From: Pelecanus crispus
Taxonomy: Eukaryota > Chordata > Aves > Pelecaniformes > Pelecanidae
Length of the DNA: 64,000 bases
Direction of reading: 5' to 3'
Assembly: GCF_030463565.1 (NCBI RefSeq)
Contig: NC_134643.1
Coordinates: forward strand, 125,160,309 to 125,224,308
Position numbers and translations under genes: made by a program
Notes under the pieces: model-generated
What the model saw: only the letters and a program-made list of their open reading frames with translations
Told to the model about the DNA's origin: nothing
The model's database searches: none
In this document: positions 56,930 through 64,000 of the stretch, piece by piece
Layout of the letters: each line of letters starts with the position of its first letter
Numbering within the stretch: position 1 is the stretch's first letter

Positions 56930-57690
56930 CGGGTGGCAGGGGACATGCGGGGGGTGGTGGCTAGAGTCAGATCCCTTTACGAGGCAGCAATTACTGAAGC
57001 AGCACCTACTTGCAGACACATAAAGTATAGGCAAGGGTGTGCCAACTTTTACAATACTCCCTGGCTTTCATAAATCCATTTTATGAGTTGTCTCAGAAGT
57101 GAGGCTTAGCACCTGAGGTCCTGACCTGTGAGTAAATTCAGGACAGGGAGCAGCCTTGTCCTCAGAGCAGCCGAGGGCGGTCGGGAGCACAAAGCGTGTC
57201 GGCTTTCCTTTTCTCTGTCTGAAGGAGCAAAGGTTTCAGTGGTCTGATAGGGAGCAGCCCTCATTCATTGCCTGAATCATAATGCTATCACTGTCTGGGG
57301 TCTTATCTCCAGCCAGTCGCGTACAGCCTGCTCGCTGCCTCTTTGAACTCCCTTCCTCACTGTCGGGCTGGACACACCTGGGAGGTCCAAGCCCCGGGCT
57401 GGGAGCAGGTGTAGAGAGAGGCTGGGGATGGCCACCCTGCCCGCAGCCCTGCCCCGTCCCCTCGTCCCCTCGGAGGCAGGAGCTGGGCAAAAAGAGGGGC
57501 TGGGCAGGGGGTGGGGGGTCCCTGAGCTGCACGCTCCCCTTCTGCTGCATGTCCTGGGACTTCCAGGTCAGGCAGCAGCGTAGCAACAGGTTCATACTGC
57601 TAAGGCCAGTGGGGTGTTGAGAGCAGAAAAGCAGTGCAAAGGCCACCCGGGCCGGCATTTAGCTGCTGTCAGCACCTGCGTGTTGTACGG
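56930..57690. other. Intergenic DNA, nothing recognised
   Basis: GC-rich tracts at 57360-57560 produce opposing open frames of 112 and 140 codons. No gene recognised. Confidence 0.5.
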
Positions 57691-57699
57691 TGGATACTT

Positions 57700-57909
57700 T
57701 ATAATCAAGAATTAACAGCTATCATTAGAGCTTTGGCGTTTCTTGATGTTTATTTACAGGTTGGAGAAGGTTTTAAATGCAATTGGGAAGGATGTGGACA
57801 GACTTCTGGCAGAGAGAAAAAGAGTAAGAATGAGATCTGGCGGCAGTATTGAATTGCTTTCAAGAGAAAGAGAAAGAGAGGGGGAAAAAAGAAAAAAAAA
57901 AAAAAAAAA
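57700..57909. other. AT-rich block with exon-like frame, then purine tract and A18
   Basis: TGATGTTTATTTACAG at 57744-57759 resembles a splice acceptor. It is followed by an open frame reading LEKVLNAIGKDVDRLLAERK, then a purine-only GAGAAA-type tract from about 57862 and an A18 run at 57892-57909. I cannot assign the peptide to a family, and no donor is convincing. Confidence 0.2.
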
Positions 57910-58665
57910 CAAACCACAACTCAGAGAAGCCTCATGCCAGCAGAAAGCTGATTTCTTTCATCCTGGCAGGGTGGGCTCCTTGTGGGCGCAGCTCCTGGCC
58001 GGCCGCCCAGCAGCGTAGGTGGTGTGCTCTGTACGAGAGTTCAGGGCTGCCAGATGAGCCGTATCACCTACAGAGGGAACTTTGTCCTTCCAGCCACAAA
58101 CTACTTGCCTCTCGCGCGCAAGCAGGGGTGTCCTGGCCGAGCCCTTATAAAGCAAAAAAAAAAAGGAAGCTGCCAGTGCAGCTCGCCCTGACAGGGAGTG
58201 ATGTAAATCTCTATTCGGGGTGGAGGACAGAGGTGCCCCAGGGCACATGGGAGGGCTGGGGCAGGCTCAGGGGGTGGCCAGAGGCAACAGAAAGTGACTG
58301 TAGAAGTGGGCAGATGTGCAATAGCCATTTTGGGAGCAAGGCCCAGAGGGGTTTGCATCCAGCCTAGCAACACAAAGCTCACCGGTGCTGTGTATACAAA
58401 GGCCAGACACAAGCAATCGTAGCCATGCCCTGAGCTGGTGGGACATAAGCCAGCACAGCTGCAAGCCCTGCTTGGCTGTCCAGCTGCTCAGATTCACGCA
58501 CCTGCCCCCCAGCTCTCGGTCTAGGCTTATTTGGCTTGAAGCAATGCTGCAGCCCGAGTCGGGGTGGCTGCTCTTCACGTGGTCTGCTGCAGCAAGGGAG
58601 GACAAGCTAAATGCTTGTTAGCCAGGCCTCAAAGCTTCCGTTTGGTGCATTTTGTACTGTGCGTA
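57910..58665. other. Intergenic DNA, nothing recognised
   Basis: Mixed GC content. The frames here, up to 172 codons, overlap in several phases and have no recognisable domains. CCCTTATAAAGC near 58143 is TATA-like but isolated. Confidence 0.5.
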
Positions 58666-58669
58666 TTGA

Positions 58670-58710
58670 TGGTGCAATACAAACAGATCACAAAGTGTTA
58701 CATTGCACCA
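58670..58710. other. 9-bp inverted repeat TGGTGCAAT / ATTGCACCA
   Basis: Perfect arms at 58670-58678 and 58702-58710 with a 23-nt spacer. The arms contain C/EBP-like TTGCA half-sites. A regulatory dyad or chance. Confidence 0.6.
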
Positions 58711-61700
58711 CCCCAGTGCCACATAGAGCGGGGTTTGCCTGAGGAAAAAACGCCCTGTCACATCTGTTGTGAAGAAAAACTGAACTATGATCCTGCTGCC
58801 CATGCCAAGGTATACAGGAGAAGTACTGTCTACACCTTTTCTGGATCTGAAGGAGGTGAAACTGTGAGCTAACATGCTCTGCGCGTCACGGGACTGCACT
58901 AAGTCATACGGGCTGTGTCATTTCATTCACTAATCTCCTGTGATTCATTCACTCCTAAGGAGGCCTGTGTAAGTGCTCACTGCTCTTTACACATTGCCAA
59001 AGGAAAGTGTTCTCCATGAGATGCAACGCAGTGTTTTCAGCTGACCAAGCAATCTACATGTGCAAAAGCCAAGACCGGGCTATGCAAAGCAGATATAATG
59101 GGATCATCAAAACCCTTATCCACAAGTAGGAAGGCACTGGAATGGGAAGGAGTTAATGTCCCTGCAGCTGGCTGAGGTCACTCACCGCAGAGACGTGGGG
59201 TGGCCAAGCGTGGCCTGGCTCCACACCACACACCATTACTCCTCAGTTACCTGGGCAGCTCTTTCTCATGCAGCTCCTGATAGATGCGTATCTCAGACAC
59301 AGCCACATACCTGAGACTAGTTAGCACTGATGATTCAGCCATGCGTGGGGCCTTCCTGTCCGTGCCGCAGCCATGGGGACAGTTTGGTTTTCTTTTCCCA
59401 CAACTCTGAACAACAACATCCCATGTTTCCTTCTGCATGTCTTTGTCAGAGGGGAGCTCCAGCCCGCATGTAAAAGATGCATAGATTTTTCTCTTTGCTT
59501 CATCCTGAAAGTGAGAGATGCTTTAAAGCTCCCAGCATTTTCATTTGCTGAGCACACATTTGTAATGGCCAGGGTCAATGAAAACAAATATATCTGCCAT
59601 GAAACAAAGCTAGAACGAAAAATCCTGAATAGTTGTGCTACACACTTATCCCACAGCCCACGAGTGCAGCACAAAGCACCATCCTGCTTCCCGCTGCCCC
59701 AGATCACAGTGCAGCATCAGCCTACCACCCAAAACTCCTGAAAGACTCTCTCTCCCCCCACATATGTGGATAGCAATGGGCAGCTACATGCCTGGCAGCT
59801 CATGAAGGTGGGAAACAAAGCCCTCAGAGGAGCTAGGTGAAGCCTATGGAGATGGCTTACACATATGGTCTGAAGAAATGAAAAAGCTGGCACTCTATGG
59901 CCTGAAGTCACCTCTCACTTATTGGGGTTTGTTCTCCTTCAGTACATGTAGTCATGCACCTCCCTGCAGCCACAGTCAAACTTGGACTTGACGGGGGGAC
60001 CCTCAGAAGCATCTCAAACCCTTCTGGTTTCAAGACAGAAAAGAAAGAAAGGAGAAGTTGCCAATCTCTTATTCTGTCCTGTACTATTCTTAAATACTTG
60101 GAAAGTGTTGCCACAGCACAGAAGGAAAACATCCTTGGTCTAAGCAGTAGCTTTTGATCTCTGCAGTGCTGTTGCCCTGATGAACATGAAGAGAGGTCCT
60201 GGGGAAAGTGGTGGTGATGACAGAGGGGTGGCTGCACGGGCACCTGCGGGGCTGTGCTGGCTGTGTTCCTGAATCCCTGCGGCACAAGGGCTGTGGCCGA
60301 AGCCGGCATGAGCCCCCCAGCTCTGTCATGGGGCAGCTTGTGAGGCTGGTGGGAAGCCTACTGCAGTTGATGGATGCCTTCAAGTAACCTGTGGCTAAAT
60401 TGTCATGCTCTTTGAATTTTTTTTTTTTTTTCTTTTAAAAATAGGCCCTGGAAAGCAAAATAGCGGCTTCCTGAGACTCCTGCATTGCTCCTGAAGACTC
60501 TGCAGACAGGAAGAATTATTCCTGCAGCCAGGCGTGTAGTGCATAAGGGACATCGTACTATACAGATACTGTTTTTTTAAAGGGAGCCAGATCTCCACAA
60601 ACACATCAGATGATAGGTCTTCACTCAGGGTATATTGCCACTAGGTCAAAATAGCTGTTTCTTCGATTTCTTCTCCTACATACACAGGGGTGGGCTATAT
60701 GCAGGATTTCAGTATTTGCAGTTCTAAACAGGACTTGTACCTGTAAGCTAGGGTAAGTAAGTACCAGTAAGTATTGAGATTTTCAGAAGTGTCAACCAGA
60801 GCAAAAATCCAACCATCTTCTTCTACTTCTATCCAATGTTGAGTTACTAAATCCTTAAGCTCCAGATCATCAGCCCTAGCCCTGACTTTCAAATGTGTTC
60901 ATAAAAGTCCAAGGCAAGCCTGACATCTTCTTTTAGCTGCTCTAAAGGGTTTAACAAAAAGCACCCATTAAAAAAAAAAAAAAAATCCTGGCCTCCAAAT
61001 CTCCACTGCCTAAAAGAGTTTGCCAACACTCTTCAGTTGCCTTCCTGGGAACATTTAATGGCAGTTTGCTTTGCTCTACATGCATGGGTAATATATAATC
61101 CTTGTGCCACCACTTGCTTTGAGTGTTCTTCATGACTGGAGGCATTTTTTTTCCTTCTTGCTTTTGATCTCACCGAGACTGTTATTCCTGTAGTAGCAAA
61201 GCTATTTGTTCTTTTAAGTAAGCATGTGGTAATCCACAAAATCCATGATTCATAATGAAATTGGCTTCAGTCTGCAGGAGTTTAATGGTTGTCTCAACCC
61301 AGTACAACTGGCAATTTTGGCACACAGCAGCTGCAACCCCTCCTTGAAGTAATAACATCTAAAGTGTTGGACAAACTGGGTAGTTGATGATAACCAGTAT
61401 AAAACATGATATATAGCACAGCTCTGGGTAAATTAGAGTGCACTTTAATTTGAGCTTGTGCAACCATGTTTAGCAGCAGTTGGTGTTCTGACTGTTTGTG
61501 TTAGTTGTAAAATTAATGTTACAATTGGACTTGACTCTTAAAGATCAGCTTTGAATCTTCTAAGACCACCAGCCATGCAGTACACTGAATTAGATTAAGA
61601 CATATGGAAAAAACCAATGTATTTATGGTGATGCTCTTTAATTACAGAACAAAAGACGTTCAAACTTATGCTGCACAGGGAGCTGTAACATTTTTAAACT

Positions 61701-62195
61701 ATCATTTTTTTTCTTAGGTGATATATATGTTTCTCTTGTATTATATACTTGCCATACTATTACAATATATTTATGTCTTTGCATTTAAAGAAAAAAATCT
61801 GTGAAGACATGCCAGCACTACAGCCCACAAAACTTAGCCTGATGCCCTTTTGGGCAAATACAATCTCTTCAACATGCACAAACTTTTTTTTTTTCCTTCA
61901 AAGTACACCTTAAATGCACTTGCTGTGCTCTTCACCCTGTTAAAACACACATCTGAAGTGGCATTAGTTTCAGTCCACTGTCCCACAGTATTTTACCAAA
62001 CCTGCCATGCAATGAAACCACCTGCTAACCCTAATCTGCAACAAAGAACCTGTCCCCTGATTCAGAAACTATTACATACTGTGGTTTACAAATGATAGTT
62101 GCTTGAGACATACTTTTTTTCTTGTAGGAGGTAAAAAAAAAAAAATCTATTTCTAGCTGTTACTGAGTATATACAGCTTGCTGGGTACAGTGAGT
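58711..62195. other. Intergenic DNA, nothing recognised
   Basis: About 3.5 kb of AT-rich DNA with T- and A-runs near 60418-60431 and 60969-60985. No gene, RNA or named transposon recognised. Confidence 0.55.
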
Positions 62196-62530
62196 GAAGC
62201 TGAGCCAGTCCTTTGTTTCCTTTGATCCATTAAAGTCTTGAGTCCGTTTCCTTCTGTCGGAGCAACATCACAAGCAGCAGCGTTCAAAGCAATGTTTGTT
62301 TTCTTACCCCCTGTTTATTCTCTGGCTTTCTCAAGGATGTTCCTGTTGGTTTGAAATTTCCCAGGATTAATTTTAGCTCGTAAGTGATTTTTTTTCTTGG
62401 AAAGCCATAACCAACAAGTGTCTTAACGAGTACTCTTGGCACTCTAAGAACAGATGCTGTGTCCCTTTAAGAGAAAAAATACCAAATGGCCTTTGTGCTT
62501 CAGCTACTCCAGAAGAAAAAATATCCTGTC
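62195..62530. promoter_or_regulatory. Candidate enhancer with paired SOX/TCF motifs
   Basis: CCTTTGTTTCC at 62210-62220 overlaps CCTTTGATC at 62219-62227, the latter an exact TCF/LEF consensus (GATCAAAGG reversed). Non-repetitive AT-rich sequence with further ATTA cores follows. Inference from motifs. Confidence 0.28.
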
Positions 62531-64000
62531 CTTAAATCAGCTTGGGTGAAATCAGAAAAGACCCACCAGAAGGGTTGAAGGGACACTTGGGAGGAAGATG
62601 GGAAAGAGTGTGAGTGTTGAAAATATCTGTGCACAAAGAGTTTCATGTTTTGGGTGCTTGTTTACATTTTTCACAGACTTAACTAAAGTTGGAGAACAGA
62701 ACACAAAACCAGGTCTTCTTGTGGTAGCTCTTATAGTGACTGGTGTAAGGCTTGGCTCCAAGGTAAAAATGACCATATGCATCTCCTTGAGGCTTTAAAA
62801 ACACCCACAAAATCTGTAAGCAAATACAAAGATTCACCCAAACACTGCTATTTTTGGCGTTTTCAGCTTCCTGCAAAAGAGCTTTCATCTGAGCAGCGCT
62901 GACTGGCCAATGCTTGCACCAGACCCAGGCAGCCAGCACTCATTTTTGTTGCCAGTTTCAAATTCACCACCTAAATTGGGGAGAAATGTTAGTGCTTCCA
63001 GGAGGCACTGGGGGATCTCCCTTTACCAAGAGCAGCACGTGGGCACCCCGGGCCTGGCTGCTCCTGCCCCTTCAGGCAGCGAGGGTGAGTTATAACCCAC
63101 AGGATGATGCTTCTGTTTCAGCCTTGCTTTGTGGTGTGATATTTTTCCCCTCTGCTAATTTCTCTGAGCAGAGATCCCTTTCTTTTCCTCAGGCACGTGC
63201 ACCTGGAGCACTGAACTCAAAGCAAACTTGTGCCTTCGGGTCACTGGCGGTGGTGCTTTTTTAGATGGAGAAGGTAAAAAGCTGGATCACGAGATTGCCG
63301 GGGTGCTAGGGAGCTGGTCTGGGGTGCGGGAAGCAGGTGGGCTGGAGCCAGTCAGCTGGAGGACGGCTGTTGAGTAATAGCTGCTCAATGAATAAGCATA
63401 CCAGCATGCCCGCAGTCCTGGCCAAAGCCCTGGAGACATGATTGTGCTATACCCTGCGTGGGCTGGGTTTTTTCTTTCTTTTTTTTAATTTTTTGCATAA
63501 GAGCCATGCTAGGATTAATGTTATCTGGATGCTGCTGCAGTTTGTTGGGGCTCGGTTTGTTTGTTTTCTGTATCCACCCTCAGCCTGCACGGGTGTGGGT
63601 TTGCACCTCAGGTTCAATGGAAGGCCAAAGGCTTCCAGGGCTCCCATGAAGCTCACCACAATTTGCCCACCCTGGGCAGCTTGCAAGCACTGTTTGCCTT
63701 TGGTAACACATCCTAAATGATGACAAATGAGAGTTTCTATTAAAAATAAGCCAACAACAACCTCCATTGCCTCCCAAACACATGCACATGAGAAGGGACC
63801 TGAGAGGAAAAGCTTCCACAAGACTCTCTTGGTGGCATGGGGACTGCCACCACCTTGTCCTGTAAGGCATTAAGGAAACTGCAGAGATGGGAACAAGTGT
63901 GGGGATGTCAGCTGTCCAGCTGGCTTGCCATGACAGAGATCAGTATTTGCTGCTGAATTGTTCTTGTTCACAGCTCAGGTGAGCAAATGGAGAAAACCAG
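62531..64000. other. Intergenic DNA to the window end, nothing recognised
   Basis: Mixed DNA with short frames. The dyad TTGAG and CTCAA brackets 63371-63389. No gene recognised at the right edge. Confidence 0.5.

Noticed and set aside
36521..64000. Possible exons of PSMG1 or BRWD1, the usual downstream neighbours
   Set aside because: No frame on the minus strand resembled these proteins as I know them; the gap is presumably longer than this window.
1..64000. tRNA, rRNA, miRNA clusters or CRISPR arrays
   Set aside because: No B-box-like GTTCGA-type tRNA core in a cloverleaf context, no rRNA-like stretches and no regularly spaced repeats were seen. Isolated miRNA hairpins cannot be excluded without folding software.

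Overview
This is a vertebrate nuclear window, most likely from a bird. The reasons are spliced GT-AG exons with long introns, a CpG-island promoter, and CR1-type LINE fragments, including one whose 3' end is a short ATTCTA/TCTAG-like repeat, as is typical of avian CR1. No prokaryotic operons, CRISPR arrays, tRNA or rRNA genes are visible.

Only one protein-coding gene can be supported: ETS2, on the + strand from about 21.1 kb to 36.52 kb. Exon 1 is non-coding and lies in a CpG island (about 20.80-21.79 kb). Nine coding exons (24867-24938, 27970-28090, 29958-30077, 30520-30720, 31567-31650, 32448-32690, 32839-33102, 33804-33922, 34885-35100) join without a frame break into 1440 nt, or 479 residues plus stop. 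The protein has the MAPK-site region (Thr75-Pro76), a Pointed/SAM domain (about 88-171), a serine-rich segment (about 281-340) and a C-terminal ETS DNA-binding domain (about 373-453). The 3' UTR is about 1.4 kb with two plausible poly(A) signals, a strong G-quadruplex motif and a Pumilio site.

The first 20.5 kb and the last 27.5 kb are intergenic. They hold ancient repeats (a MIR-like SINE, a CR1-family fragment with an RT FADD motif, two CR1 3' ends), homopolymer and simple repeats, a 38-bp tandem duplication, and several AT-rich or dyad-rich blocks that look like conserved regulatory DNA. That last point is inference, because no alignment could be run. No ERG or PSMG1 exon, the usual amniote neighbours, was recognised.

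No previously undescribed biological system was found. The most testable observations concern ETS2 itself: a possible intronic-polyadenylation isoform carrying only the Pointed domain, five consecutive in-frame-skippable exons, a TATA-like box beside a 10-bp dyad in intron 1, and the 3' UTR G-quadruplex.
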